A DNA stretch of 64,000 bases from UMGS1663 sp963621995 (lineage in GTDB: Bacteria; Bacillota; Clostridia; TANB77; CAG-508): NCBI GenBank assembly GCA_963621995.1, contig CAVFFZ010000001.1, positions 124,001 to 188,000 on the forward strand, in the 5' to 3' direction. Positions within the stretch are counted from its first letter, which is position 1; the number at the start of each line of letters is the position of its first letter. This document shows positions 53,767-63,575 of this stretch, in pieces. The translations under genes were made by a program, and so were the position numbers. The notes under the pieces were generated by a model. The model was not told the DNA's origin. It saw only the letters and a program-made list of their open reading frames with translations, and did not search any database.

Positions 53767-54219
53767 TTATTCCTCTATCTTTTGCATTGCGTTTTTTATG
53801 CTTTCTTCTCTATATCCTTTTTTTAATAAGTATCCTTTTATTTCTGCTTCATCCATATTGGCAATCTTTTTTAGTACAATATTATCTGCTGATTTTTGTT
53901 CATATTCTTCTAATTCTTCAATATTTTTTGAAACATATTCTTCTACCATAGAATTTGATATTCCTTTTGATATTAACTTATATTTTATTTCTTTTATAGA
54001 AAGATTTTTAAGTGCCATATATTCATCAACTGTCCTTTTGATATAATTTTCGTCACTTATATATCCATTTTCTTTTAATTCTTCTATTATGTCTTCTAAC
54101 ATATTTTCATCTATTAGTGTTTTAAATTTTGTTTTTACCTCTCTAATAGTTCTCTTTTTATATATTACATATTTTAATACTTTCGTTTTTTCTTTATCAT
54201 ATTCTTCTATGGTATACAT
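53767..54219 (-). CDS. recX: RecX-family regulator
   Basis: A 150-residue protein. It has RecX three-helix repeats: VIYKKRTIREVKTKFKTLID, ELKENGYISDENYIKRTVDE and LKNLSIKEIKYKLISKGISN. The start at 54219 has AAGG at proper spacing; an upstream GTG at 54246 is the alternative. RecX modulates RecA filaments, and it directly follows recA, as usual. Confidence 0.85.
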   Translation of the reverse strand: MYTIEEYDKEKTKVLKYVIYKKRTIREVKTKFKTLIDENMLEDIIEELKENGYISDENYIKRTVDEYMALKNLSIKEIKYKLISKGISNSMVEEYVSKNIEELEEYEQKSADNIVLKKIANMDEAEIKGYLLKKGYREESIKNAMQKIEE

Positions 54220-54256
54220 ATAATTTTTCCTTACTACTTTTTTCACATTTTATATT

Positions 54257-55303
54257 TTATTCTTCATCTTCGTCTTTTTCTGTTTCTTCACCTAAGCTCT
54301 TTTCAAAAGCTTCATTGAAGTTTGCTCTTATTTTTTCTTCTATTTCTTTAGCTATTTCTGGATTGTCTTGTAAATATTTTTTAACATTTTCTCTACCTTG
54401 ACCAATTCTTTCTCCATTGTAGCTAAACCAAGAACCACTTTTTTCTATTATGTTTAGATTAACAGCTATATCTAATATATTTCCTTCCTTTGAAATACCT
54501 TTTCCATATACTATATCAAATTCTGCCTCTCTAAATGGTGGAGCAACTTTATTTTTTACAACCTTAACTCTTGCACGGTTTCCTACTACTTCTCCGTCTT
54601 GTTTAATATTTTCTACTTTTCTAATATCTAGACGAACTGATGCATAGTATTTTAATGCTCTACCACCAGCTGTTGTCTCAGGATTACCAAACATAACTCC
54701 TACTTTTTCTCTTAATTGGTTTATAAATATAATAACTGATTTTGATTTATTTATAGCACCTGCTAATTTTCTTAATGCTTGTGACATAAGTCTTGCTTGA
54801 AGACCAATATGTGAGTCTCCCATATCTCCATCTATTTCTGCTTTTGGTACTAGTGCTGCAACAGAGTCAATAACTATAACGTCTAATGCTCCACTTCTAA
54901 CTAATGCTTCTGCTATTTCTAATGCTTGTTCACCTGTATCTGGTTGAGATACTATTAAATTATCTATATCTACACCTAAATGTTTAGCATATACAGGATC
55001 TAATGCATGTTCTGCATCTATAAATGCTGCTTCTCCACCTAATTTTTGCGCTTCTGCAATCATATGTAATGCTAATGTTGTTTTTCCAGAAGATTCTGGC
55101 CCATATACTTCTATTATTCTTCCTCTAGGAATTCCTCCTATACCTAATGCTATATCTAAGCTTAATGCTCCTGTTGGTATAGCTTCTACATTCATTGCTT
55201 GGAAATCTCCTAGTTTCATTACAGAACCTTTTCCAAATTGTTTTTCTATTTGTCCTAATGCAGCTTCTAGTGCTCTCATTTTCTCTGAATTTTCTTTTTC
55301 CAT
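54257..55303 (-). CDS. recA: Recombinase RecA
   Basis: A 348-residue strand-exchange protein. Walker A GPESSGKTT at about 68-76, Walker B VIVIDSVAALVP, the NQLREKVGVMFGNPETTAGG signature and an acidic C-terminus (EETEKDEDEE). The start at 55303 follows TTAGGAGGAAAAATA. The promoter has an overlapping downstream LexA-type box at 55328-55341. Confidence 0.97.
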   Translation of the reverse strand: MEKENSEKMRALEAALGQIEKQFGKGSVMKLGDFQAMNVEAIPTGALSLDIALGIGGIPRGRIIEVYGPESSGKTTLALHMIAEAQKLGGEAAFIDAEHALDPVYAKHLGVDIDNLIVSQPDTGEQALEIAEALVRSGALDVIVIDSVAALVPKAEIDGDMGDSHIGLQARLMSQALRKLAGAINKSKSVIIFINQLREKVGVMFGNPETTAGGRALKYYASVRLDIRKVENIKQDGEVVGNRARVKVVKNKVAPPFREAEFDIVYGKGISKEGNILDIAVNLNIIEKSGSWFSYNGERIGQGRENVKKYLQDNPEIAKEIEEKIRANFNEAFEKSLGEETEKDEDEE

Positions 55304-55327
55304 TATTTTTCCTCCTAATCCGTTTTT

Positions 55328-55374
55328 CAAACGCTTGTTTGTATTTATTATATACTAAGATATTTTTTTGTCAA
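55328..55374 (-). promoter_or_regulatory. recA promoter and LexA-type box
   Basis: TTGACA (55374-55369), a 16-base spacer, TATAAT (55352-55347), then the dyad CAAACAAGCGTTTG (55341-55328). Confidence 0.75.
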
Positions 55375-55462
55375 GCATTTTTTTTAATTTTTTTATTTTA
55401 TTTTTATATGTGAATTTATGCATATTAAAAACTCTATTGTAATTGAATTTTAGTATTTGTTT

Positions 55463-57049
55463 TTATATTCGATACCAATTTTCCAAACCATAATAACTAA
55501 AGTAATTATTTCCTTTTATTTCTCCAGCTAAATTTTGATTTTTAACTATGTTAGTTCTTCCTCGATATATTCCAATAAATGGTTGTTCATCAAAAAATAT
55601 ATTTACTATTCTTTCATATTTTTCTTTTAGTGTTTGATCTTCTTTTATATTTTTTATTTGCGATAATATTTCATTTATCTCATTATTAGAGTAATTTTGT
55701 AAATTATTTTCTCCCAAAAATGAAGTTAAATCTGGACTATATGAATTATAAACACCCGTTAATATCATTTCATAACTTTTATTTTCTAATATTTGTTTAT
55801 ATTTACTGTCTGATACCTTTTGTATAGTCACGTTTATTCCTATATCTTGTAACTGATTTTTTATATTTTCTGCAACTGCTACTCTTTTTACATTTGAACT
55901 ATTAACAGTAAGTGTAAGATTTAGGCTTTTAGTTTTATAATTTTCTGTTTTTTGCCAACGTTTATTTTTATATTCCCATCCATTATCTTCTAATATTTTT
56001 TTAGATTGTTCAGGATTATATCCTGAACTATTTGTTTCTCTATTGTATAAATAATTTCCATAGTCTAAAGGGAACTCCGCTACATAACCCTGGTTATTAT
56101 ATATGCTAGACAATATATTTGTTTTTTCTATTGCATAATTTATTGCCTTTCTTACATTTGAATCTTTTAATACTGCATTCTGACAATTAAATGCTAAGTA
56201 ATCAAACTCCCTTGATTTTACTTGTGTATTTGCATATCCTATTGTTCCTATATATTGCTCTAAATTTTCATTTTCTGTTGTGAATATATCTACATTACCT
56301 AATTTGAAACTATTATATAATTCGCCAACTTCACTATATTGTTTTATGTATATTTTTTCAATTTTTGAATCTTTATTTTTTATATTCCACCATTTTAAAT
56401 TTTTTTCAAGTACTATATATGAACTATCTATTTTAGATATTTTGTACATACCTGTTCCCTGAGGAATTTTAGCTGATTCATAAAAATCTTCTCCTAAATA
56501 ATAATTGTTTGGCATAATAGGAAATGTAAGATTATATTCAAAAAATGGTACTTCTTCACTTAGATTAATTTTTACTGTACTTGCATCTAAAATTTCTACA
56601 CTTATGACTTTTTCTACATTATAAGAATATATAGATTTTCCTTCTTTTAACCTATCTATTGTAAATTGAATATCTTTAGCTATTAAAGGACTTCCATCAT
56701 GCCATTTTTTATTATTGTCTATTTTTACAACATACGTTGTATCAGATGTTTTTGAACATTCTGTAGCTAAACACATTTCTAATTTGTAGTCTTCTGTTAC
56801 ATTCATTAATGGTTCAAATATAAGTTTTCCTATATTTAAAACTTCTTTATTATTTGAAATTAAAGGATTTATTGTATCGTAGTTTGAAATTCCGAGTCTT
56901 AAATCTTTAACTTCTGTAGTTTCTTCTACAACATTTTCTTCTATGTTATTTTGCTTGTCCTCTTTTTTAAAATAAATCATATAGATAGCAAAAATAACAA
57001 TAACTACAACAAATATAATAAAGATATATTTAAAGAAATTTGATTTCAT
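55463..57049 (-). CDS. Oligopeptide-type ABC transporter solute-binding protein (family 5)
   Basis: A 528-residue protein. It has an N-terminal membrane anchor (YIFIIFVVVIVIFAIYMIYF) but no lipobox Cys, so it is held by the anchor. The SBP family-5 body includes PLMNVTEDYKLEMCLATECS, KWHDGSPLIAKDIQFTIDRL and VRKAINYAIEKTNILSSIYN. No permease or ATPase genes are adjacent, so the substrate and partners are unknown. Confidence 0.85.
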   Translation of the reverse strand: MKSNFFKYIFIIFVVVIVIFAIYMIYFKKEDKQNNIEENVVEETTEVKDLRLGISNYDTINPLISNNKEVLNIGKLIFEPLMNVTEDYKLEMCLATECSKTSDTTYVVKIDNNKKWHDGSPLIAKDIQFTIDRLKEGKSIYSYNVEKVISVEILDASTVKINLSEEVPFFEYNLTFPIMPNNYYLGEDFYESAKIPQGTGMYKISKIDSSYIVLEKNLKWWNIKNKDSKIEKIYIKQYSEVGELYNSFKLGNVDIFTTENENLEQYIGTIGYANTQVKSREFDYLAFNCQNAVLKDSNVRKAINYAIEKTNILSSIYNNQGYVAEFPLDYGNYLYNRETNSSGYNPEQSKKILEDNGWEYKNKRWQKTENYKTKSLNLTLTVNSSNVKRVAVAENIKNQLQDIGINVTIQKVSDSKYKQILENKSYEMILTGVYNSYSPDLTSFLGENNLQNYSNNEINEILSQIKNIKEDQTLKEKYERIVNIFFDEQPFIGIYRGRTNIVKNQNLAGEIKGNNYFSYYGLENWYRI

Positions 57050-57175
57050 AATTCACCTCTTATTTTTTCTTTATCATATAAGATATTATCTTTTTTTGCA
57101 ATATTTATTCAATTTTTATTTTGTTTATTTTGGAAATAATTAAGATTAAAAAATTATATATGATTTAAAAAATCT

Positions 57176-57216
57176 AAATTTGCATTTAGAATTTTAAAAA
57201 CTCTAAATGCAAATTT
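57176..57216. terminator. Terminator downstream of spoVS
   Basis: AAATTTGCATTTAGA pairs perfectly with TCTAAATGCAAATTT around an 11-base loop. It is just beyond the spoVS stop. Confidence 0.8.
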
Positions 57217-57229
57217 AAATACTTTTTTA

Positions 57230-57493
57230 TTATTTTCTTGACTCTACAATAATTTTTATACCAGTTCTGTCTTCTCCTTCAACTTCAACTTCCGCAAATG
57301 CTGGTATACATACTAAATCCACTCCTGCTGGTGCTACAAAACCTCTAGCTATAGCTACCGCCTTTACTGCTTGATTTAATGCTCCTGCTCCAATTGCTTG
57401 CATTTCTGCTTTGTTTTCTTCTTTTACCAAACCTGCTATAGCTCCTGCTACTGAATTTGGGTTTGATTTTGATGAAATCTTTAAAACTTCCAT
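57230..57493 (-). CDS. spoVS: Stage V sporulation protein S
   Basis: An 87-residue Alba-like protein almost identical to the family: VLKISSKSNPNSVAGAIAGL, AIGAGALNQAVKAVAIARGF, and GIKIIVESRK. AGGAGG precedes the ATG. It is required for coat assembly and septation in Bacillus. Confidence 0.95.
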   Translation of the reverse strand: MEVLKISSKSNPNSVAGAIAGLVKEENKAEMQAIGAGALNQAVKAVAIARGFVAPAGVDLVCIPAFAEVEVEGEDRTGIKIIVESRK

Positions 57494-57623
57494 TTTTTGC
57501 CTCCTATAATTTTATTTTTATTTGAATTACAGGTATAGTTATAATATAAAAATTTCAAAATGTCTAGTAGTTTTTGGTAAAAAATGGAAAAAATTTTCTT
57601 TCAATTTTGCTATTTTTCGCCAT

Positions 57624-58397
57624 TTATTTTATATTTACTCTTTCTACTGATACAGCTCGACAATTTTCGTCATTTATTTCTATTATACAGCCATTAAGAA
57701 TACAATTTCCCTCTGCTAATTTATATCTTTCTGGAAGTGATGTTACAAATCTTTTTACAGACACGTCTACATCCATTCCTATTACAGAATTTTTTGGTCC
57801 AGTCATCCCTATATCTGTAATATATGCTGTTCCTTTTGCAGTTACTTCCTCATCTGCTGTTTGTACGTGTGTATGTGTTCCAAATATTGCTGTAACTTTC
57901 CCATCTAAAAAATATTTCATTGCTATCTTTTCTGCGGTTGCCTCTGCATGGAAATCTACAATTATTATATCTGCTTTTTCTTTTACTTCATTTAATATAT
58001 CTTCAATTTTAGAAAAAGGGTTATCTGATTGAACTCCCATATCTGTTCTTCCTATTAAATTAACTACACATATATTTTTTCCATTTTGACTATATATGTG
58101 GTAGCCTTTTCCTACAACTCCTCTAGAGTAGTTTGCTGGTCTATTTATTAAATCATCATCTATAAATGTAAATATATCTTTTTTACCCCATGTATGATTT
58201 CCCATAGTAATTGCGTTTACATTTAGTCTTTTTAAATCATTGAAAATAGCTGTTGTTATTCCCATTCCTCCCGCTGAATTTTCTGCATTTACAATTACAA
58301 AATCTATTTTAGCTTCTTGCCTTAATTTAGGCAAAACTTCTTTTAATTTTCTGACTCCACTTTCTCCTACTAAATCTCCTACTGCTAACACTCTCAT
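57624..58397 (-). CDS. ymdB: YmdB-type metallophosphoesterase
   Basis: A 257-residue TIGR00282-type phosphodiesterase. Metal-binding residues are in RVLAVGDLVGESG, VIVNAENSAGGMG, TMGNHTWGKKDIF, VDFHAEATAEK and GTHTHVQTADEE. The Bacillus homologue acts on 2',3'-cyclic nucleotides and affects motility and biofilm switching. GAAGG precedes the ATG. Located between rpiA and spoVS. Confidence 0.9.
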   Translation of the reverse strand: MRVLAVGDLVGESGVRKLKEVLPKLRQEAKIDFVIVNAENSAGGMGITTAIFNDLKRLNVNAITMGNHTWGKKDIFTFIDDDLINRPANYSRGVVGKGYHIYSQNGKNICVVNLIGRTDMGVQSDNPFSKIEDILNEVKEKADIIIVDFHAEATAEKIAMKYFLDGKVTAIFGTHTHVQTADEEVTAKGTAYITDIGMTGPKNSVIGMDVDVSVKRFVTSLPERYKLAEGNCILNGCIIEINDENCRAVSVERVNIK

Positions 58398-58416
58398 TTT
58401 ATCGCCTTCCTTCTTT

Positions 58417-59091
58417 TTATTTCACTACAATTATATCATAACCTATAAATAGCCCACTCTCTACTACGCCATCTATTTGTAATAATTTTTCTTCTAAATC
58501 TGCTTCTATTTTATTAAACCAAACATGAATTATAAAATTTCCGTTATCTGTTATAAGTGGTTTATCTTCATTGTTTGACATTCTTAATTCTACTTTTGCT
58601 ACATCTAGCTTTAATAAATTTTCCTTTACTTCTTCTACTTTATCCTGCTTTACTTCTATTGGAACAGGATGCTTTTCTCCAAGTCTTTCTACAAATTTTG
58701 AATTATCTACTAATATATAATTTTCATTTGAACTTTTTATATTTAATTTTTCTTTATATAATGCTGCTCCCATTCCTTTTATAAGCCAATTGTGAGAATC
58801 TATTTCATCTGCTCCGTCGAAGCACCAATCAGGCTTATTTTCTTCTAATGTAATAGTTTTAATATTTAATTCATTGCATAAATCCTCAATAATTTTTGAA
58901 GTAGGAATAGCTTTTATTTGTAAATTTTCTTCTTTTACTTTTTTAGCTATCTCTAATACTGTTTGGTATGAAGTGCTTCCAGAACCAAAACCTATTACTT
59001 CTCCATCTTTTACTCTTGTTGCCATTCTTTTGGCTAATTTTATTTTTTCTTCTTTATTACTTACATTATTTTTCCAATCAAACTCTTGCAT
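58417..59091 (-). CDS. rpiA: Ribose-5-phosphate isomerase A
   Basis: A 224-residue enzyme. It has the substrate loop GFGSGSTSYQTVLEIA, KPDWCFDGADEID with the catalytic Asp, LIKGMGAALYKEK, and VERLGEKHPVPIEV. It converts ribose 5-phosphate and ribulose 5-phosphate. The ATG at 59091 follows AGGAGG; an earlier in-frame ATG at 59136 lacks one. Confidence 0.95.
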   Translation of the reverse strand: MQEFDWKNNVSNKEEKIKLAKRMATRVKDGEVIGFGSGSTSYQTVLEIAKKVKEENLQIKAIPTSKIIEDLCNELNIKTITLEENKPDWCFDGADEIDSHNWLIKGMGAALYKEKLNIKSSNENYILVDNSKFVERLGEKHPVPIEVKQDKVEEVKENLLKLDVAKVELRMSNNEDKPLITDNGNFIIHVWFNKIEADLEEKLLQIDGVVESGLFIGYDIIVVK

Positions 59092-59104
59092 TTTTCCTCC
59101 TATG

Positions 59105-59235
59105 TTCCATTGAAGACATTTCCTTTTGAAGTCCATTGTAGTAGATAAAATACTCCAAAAGGACTTTATGCACCAAAAGGAAATCTTCCTAATGGGTATT
59201 GACTGTTTTTTTGCTCCGTCCCCAAAAACAGTTAC
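59105..59235. repeat. Nested inverted repeat and REP-like GGGGACGG stem-loop
   Basis: GATTTCCTTTTG-like and AAGTCC arms on the left are mirrored by GGACTT and CAAAAGGAAATC on the right (about 59113-59183). Next, AACTGTTTTTGGGGACGGAG with AAAAAACAGT on the minus strand gives another stem right after the FtsX-like stop. Confidence 0.5.
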
Positions 59236-62200
59236 TCTATACTTTTTAAACTTTCTATCATGTCTATTTTCTTTAATGAGAAATATGTTACCACATTTAC
59301 CATTAATGTAAATACTATTGTAATTATAATAGCATATAAATAGCTAATTGGCTTTATTTCTTTTCCAAATCTTATTACATTTATTTCACACGTTTTTATT
59401 ATAAACATATTTAACAAATATCCGCCCAATAAACCAAGTATTATTCCTATTACTGTTAATATCACTGTTTCTCTTGTTACATAATCATATACTTCTTTAT
59501 CGTAAAATCCAAGTACTTTTATTGTAGCAAGTTCTCTTATTCTTTCGCTAATATTTACATTTGATAGGTTATATAATACTACAAATGCAAGTAATCCTGC
59601 TGATATTATTAAAATTACTACTACATAATTTAATGAGTTCATCATGTCTTTCATTAAACTTTCCATATTTGAGTTTAATGCTACTGCATTTACATTTTCA
59701 TCTTTTAGCAATTCTTTTGCCATTTCTTTTTCTTGTTCTTCATCTTTTACACTATTTTGAACATATAGTACATTTGTATTGTATTCTCCATATGTCTCTT
59801 CATATAGTTCTTTTGGCATATATACATAATGATAAATGTAGTTTTCTACAATATTAGAAATTTCAAATTCTTTTTGGTTATTATCGTTATCTTTTAATGT
59901 GATTTTTTCTCCTTGTTTTACATTTAGAAGTTGCGCAACTTTATCTGTAATAGCTATTTTTCCTTCTTCTAATTGTATTTTTTCTTTTTCCTTTGTATCT
60001 ATTAATTGAATTACATTTTCTATTTTCTCGTCTTTTGGAACTATAATTTGTATGTCTTCTTCTTTTTCTCCATTTACTAAAGTTCCTGATGTCATATATG
60101 TTTCTACTACCTTACTTACTTCTTCTTTTTTCTCTAGTCTTTGTATAAACTCTTGCACGCTTTCGTTTTGAGTACTATTTTTCAAACTAATTTGCATATC
60201 ATAATGATATATTTTTTGATATTGGCTTGGTATTATTGCAGATATTGCGTCTTTTATTCCAAAGCCTGTTAAAATAAGTGCTGTACAGCCTGCAATTCCT
60301 ATAATTGTCATTAAAAATCTTTTCTTGTAACGGAATATATTTCGAACTGTTACTTTTTGGTTAAATTTTAAATGTTTCCATATAAATGGTATTTTTTCTA
60401 AAAGAACTCTCTTTCCTGGGTTTGGTGCTTTTGGTCTCATAAGTTCTGAAGGAGTTTCCCCTAAAGAGCTTAAAACTGTATATAATGTAGCTCCTATTAT
60501 ACATATACTTGCAAGTCCAAGTCCTAATATAGCATAATACCAATTAAATTTAATTACTAAATCTGGCAATGAGTACATCATATTATACATCATTAATATT
60601 ATTCTTGGAAGTAGCTGAAATCCTACTAACATTCCAAAAACTCCACCTACAATACATGCTATTCCTGCATATAACAAATATTTCATTGCTATTTGCATTT
60701 TGTTATATCCTAGTGCTTTTAATGTACCTATTTGAACTCTTTGCTCTTCTACCATTCTTGTCATAGATGTTAAAGAAATTAAAGTTGCTATAACAAAGAA
60801 CACTATTGGAAATACTTTTCCTAAATTTTCTATACTTTTACTATCTTGTACATAGTTGCTATAACCTGTATTTGACTCCCTGTCTAAAATATACCATGTT
60901 GGATGATCTATTTTATCTATTTCTTCTTTTGCATCTGAAATTTTTTTCTCTGCTTCTTTTATTTTGTCATTATACTCATTTCTATTTTTATTTAATTCTT
61001 CTTTTCCTTCTTCTAATTCTTTTTTTGAAGTATTTATTTTTTGCTGTGCAGTTTTAAATTCAGCATTTGCCTGCTCCCTTGAATTACTTAATGTTTCTTC
61101 TTGTTTAGCTAATTTCTCTTTTGCTTGTTTTAGTTCTTCTGTTCCTTCTTGTAATTTTGTATTTATTGTACTTATTCCATTTTCTATTTGGTTTATTCCC
61201 TTTTCTACTTGTTTCTTATTTACATTTAAATTTTCTATTGTTTCCTCTAAACTAGCTTTTTGTATTTGTAAATTTGTTATTTGCTCTTGTGTTAAAGTTG
61301 TATTTTTTAAGCTTTCTAATATATTTTGATATTGCTTTTCTAGTGTGCTAATATTTGTATTTAATTCATTTAAATTATTTTGCATATCTTCTTTTTGAGC
61401 GTTTAAGTTTTCAATTTGCTTGTTTGCTTCTTCTTCCTGTTTTGGCATATTTTGTTCTTGAATGGCAATTTCATTTTTTGCCTCTTCTAATTGTTTTTCT
61501 GCAGTTTGAAATTTACTTTCAGCTTCAGCCTTTTCATTATTTAAAGTATTTTGTGCAGATTCTATTTCATTTTCTCCTCTTGTTATCTCATTTTCTGCAT
61601 CTGTTAATTTTTGTTCTGCAGTTTGTTTTTCTTCTTCTAGCTCTTCTTCTGCTTCTTGCAGTTTTTCTTCTGCCTCTTTTCTTACCTCTTCATATCTTGC
61701 ATTTTGCCTTTGTTCTTTTATTTTTTCCACTTCATCTTTTGCTTTCTGAATATAATTTTTGTATTCTTGTGAAGAAGTTTCCATTTTGCTTGCATTTTTT
61801 AATGTAATATAAATTTGTGTGTATACCTCACTTTCAAAGCTTTCTTTTGGCAAATATAAATTATAGCTTACCTTTCCAGAACCTAATTTAGAAGAATCTC
61901 TTTCCCTTGAAATATACAAAGGACTTTCCATAGTTCCAACAATTGTAATCTCTTTTTCTTTTATTATACTATCTTCATCTGTTTCAATTGTTAAAGTGTC
62001 TCCTATATTTTTATTTTTTAATTTACAAAATGTTTCCTCTACTAAACATTCATTAGCATTTTGTGGCATTCTTCCTTCAAGTAAAGTTACTATATTTACA
62101 CTATCTAATGACAATACTTTTGTTACAATTTCAGTATCTTCATAGTTTAATAAAACATCTTCACTATATTCACCATAAACATTTTCTATTTTATCTATTT

Positions 62201-62432
62201 TCTTTAAAGCTTTTATATCTTCATCAGTTAAACCTAATGTTGAAATTACCTCTATATCATATACATTATTTTCGTCAAATCTTTTATCTAATGTATAAAT
62301 CATATCCGGGCTTGCTGCTCTAATTCCTGCAAAAAAGCCCACACCTAAAAAAGCCATTAATAAAATGGATATAAAACGTTTATATGTGTTTTTTATTTCT
62401 TTTAAGCTATCTTTTATTAGTGCCTTTTTCAT
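59232..62432 (-). CDS. FtsX-like ABC permease with long extracellular coiled coil
   Basis: A 1066-residue membrane protein. Order: an N-terminal span (FISILLMAFLGVGFFAGIRA), an MacB-like periplasmic domain, an approximately 290-residue Gln/Glu-rich coiled coil (about 230-520), spans in the FtsX region (VFPIVFFVIATLISLTSMTR; LKALGYNKMQIAMKYLLYAG), a second extracellular domain, and a terminal FtsX block (LKVLGFYDKEVYDYVTRETV). It pairs with the ATPase 46 bases upstream. The substrate is unknown; the coiled coil suggests mechanotransmission or surface contact rather than pore transport. Confidence 0.85.
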   Translation of the reverse strand: MKKALIKDSLKEIKNTYKRFISILLMAFLGVGFFAGIRAASPDMIYTLDKRFDENNVYDIEVISTLGLTDEDIKALKKIDKIENVYGEYSEDVLLNYEDTEIVTKVLSLDSVNIVTLLEGRMPQNANECLVEETFCKLKNKNIGDTLTIETDEDSIIKEKEITIVGTMESPLYISRERDSSKLGSGKVSYNLYLPKESFESEVYTQIYITLKNASKMETSSQEYKNYIQKAKDEVEKIKEQRQNARYEEVRKEAEEKLQEAEEELEEEKQTAEQKLTDAENEITRGENEIESAQNTLNNEKAEAESKFQTAEKQLEEAKNEIAIQEQNMPKQEEEANKQIENLNAQKEDMQNNLNELNTNISTLEKQYQNILESLKNTTLTQEQITNLQIQKASLEETIENLNVNKKQVEKGINQIENGISTINTKLQEGTEELKQAKEKLAKQEETLSNSREQANAEFKTAQQKINTSKKELEEGKEELNKNRNEYNDKIKEAEKKISDAKEEIDKIDHPTWYILDRESNTGYSNYVQDSKSIENLGKVFPIVFFVIATLISLTSMTRMVEEQRVQIGTLKALGYNKMQIAMKYLLYAGIACIVGGVFGMLVGFQLLPRIILMMYNMMYSLPDLVIKFNWYYAILGLGLASICIIGATLYTVLSSLGETPSELMRPKAPNPGKRVLLEKIPFIWKHLKFNQKVTVRNIFRYKKRFLMTIIGIAGCTALILTGFGIKDAISAIIPSQYQKIYHYDMQISLKNSTQNESVQEFIQRLEKKEEVSKVVETYMTSGTLVNGEKEEDIQIIVPKDEKIENVIQLIDTKEKEKIQLEEGKIAITDKVAQLLNVKQGEKITLKDNDNNQKEFEISNIVENYIYHYVYMPKELYEETYGEYNTNVLYVQNSVKDEEQEKEMAKELLKDENVNAVALNSNMESLMKDMMNSLNYVVVILIISAGLLAFVVLYNLSNVNISERIRELATIKVLGFYDKEVYDYVTRETVILTVIGIILGLLGGYLLNMFIIKTCEINVIRFGKEIKPISYLYAIIITIVFTLMVNVVTYFSLKKIDMIESLKSIE

Positions 62433-62478
62433 ATTTAATCACTTTCCTCTTTCTTGTTATAAATCTAGTTTTAAAAAA

Positions 62479-63180
62479 TTACCATTCAATTTCTTCTATA
62501 GGTGTTGGATTTTCATTTATTATAATATTTTCAGCTTTTCCATTTTTAAACTGAATTACTTTGTCTGCCATTGGAGCTATAGCCGAATTGTGTGTAATAA
62601 TTATAACTGTCATATTTTCTTTTCTACAAGTATTTTGTAATAACTCTAATATTTGTTTTCCTGTTTTATAATCTAATGCACCTGTTGGTTCGTCACATAA
62701 AAGTAGCTTAGGATTTTTAGCTATTGCTCTTGCTATTGCAACTCTTTGCTGCTCTCCACCAGATAATTGTGAAGGAAAGTTTCTAACTCTATCTTTTAAC
62801 CCTACCTTTTTCATTATTGTTTCTGGATTTAAAGAATCTTTACAAATTTGTGTTGCAAGTTCTACGTTTTCTATTGCTGTTAAATTTTGAACTAAATTGT
62901 AAAATTGAAATACAAAGCCTATATCTTCTCTTCTATACTTTACAAGTTCTTTTTTCTTTAATGTTGAAACGTTTTTTCCATCTACAATTACATCTCCTGA
63001 AGTTGCTGTATCCATTCCCCCTAAAATATTCAAACAAGTAGTTTTACCTGCTCCAGAGGGACCTACTATAACTACTAATTCGCCTTTTTCTATTGTAAAA
63101 TTTGTGTTGTCTAATGCTTTAATAGTAACTTCACCCATTTTATATTCTTTCTTTACATTTTTAAACTCTATATATGACAT
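62479..63180 (-). CDS. ABC transporter ATP-binding protein (MacB/LolD-type)
   Basis: A 233-residue ATPase with Walker A GPSGAGKTT, Q loop FQFYNLVQNLT, signature LSGGEQQRVAIARA, Walker B LLLCDEPTGALD and the switch His in IITHN. The partner is the 1066-residue FtsX-like permease. The ATG at 63180 is used, since AAAGGAAAATGAAA puts the ribosome site before the second ATG. A REP-like repeat lies directly upstream. Confidence 0.9.
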   Translation of the reverse strand: MSYIEFKNVKKEYKMGEVTIKALDNTNFTIEKGELVVIVGPSGAGKTTCLNILGGMDTATSGDVIVDGKNVSTLKKKELVKYRREDIGFVFQFYNLVQNLTAIENVELATQICKDSLNPETIMKKVGLKDRVRNFPSQLSGGEQQRVAIARAIAKNPKLLLCDEPTGALDYKTGKQILELLQNTCRKENMTVIIITHNSAIAPMADKVIQFKNGKAENIIINENPTPIEEIEW

Positions 63181-63197
63181 TTTCATTTTCCTTTCTC

Positions 63198-63224
63198 AGG
63201 ACATTTGGGGACGGGTCACTTTTG
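63198..63224 (+). repeat. REP-like GGGGACGG repeat, variant B
   Basis: GGACATTTGGGGACGGGTCA then CTTTTGTCC; the ends GGACA/TGTCC pair. It matches 29371-29403. Confidence 0.65.
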
Positions 63225-63575
63225 TCCTTTACATAATTTTTGTATTTAATTCATTTTCTATTTTTATATCATATTTTTAATCTTTTTACTATATTTTTTA
63301 CAGATATTTCATATTTTATAGTAAAACACAATAATAAATGTTTTACAAATGTCATATTTATATTCTACAGAAGTAGAAATATTGTATTTTTTTTGTAAAT
63401 TTTACAATATTTCTATTTTTATATGTTATAATAAAAATATGTTACGATTCAATAATAATTTTTAGTGTCCGTTTAAATAAGATATAAAGCTTTATCATTT
63501 TTGGACATATTTTTCTTTAATGAGCTGTAACAAAAATAGAGATAAAATTTTTATATTATTTTAAGGAGGATTATT
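63225..63575. other. Divergent promoter region
   Basis: No gene is visible. It contains a hairpin AGAAATATTGTA/TACAATATTTCT (about 63374-63413), a TATAAT at about 63427, and GTGTCC/GGACAT arms further on. It probably holds promoters of the ABC operon and of the Bax-inhibitor-like gene. Confidence 0.35.
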
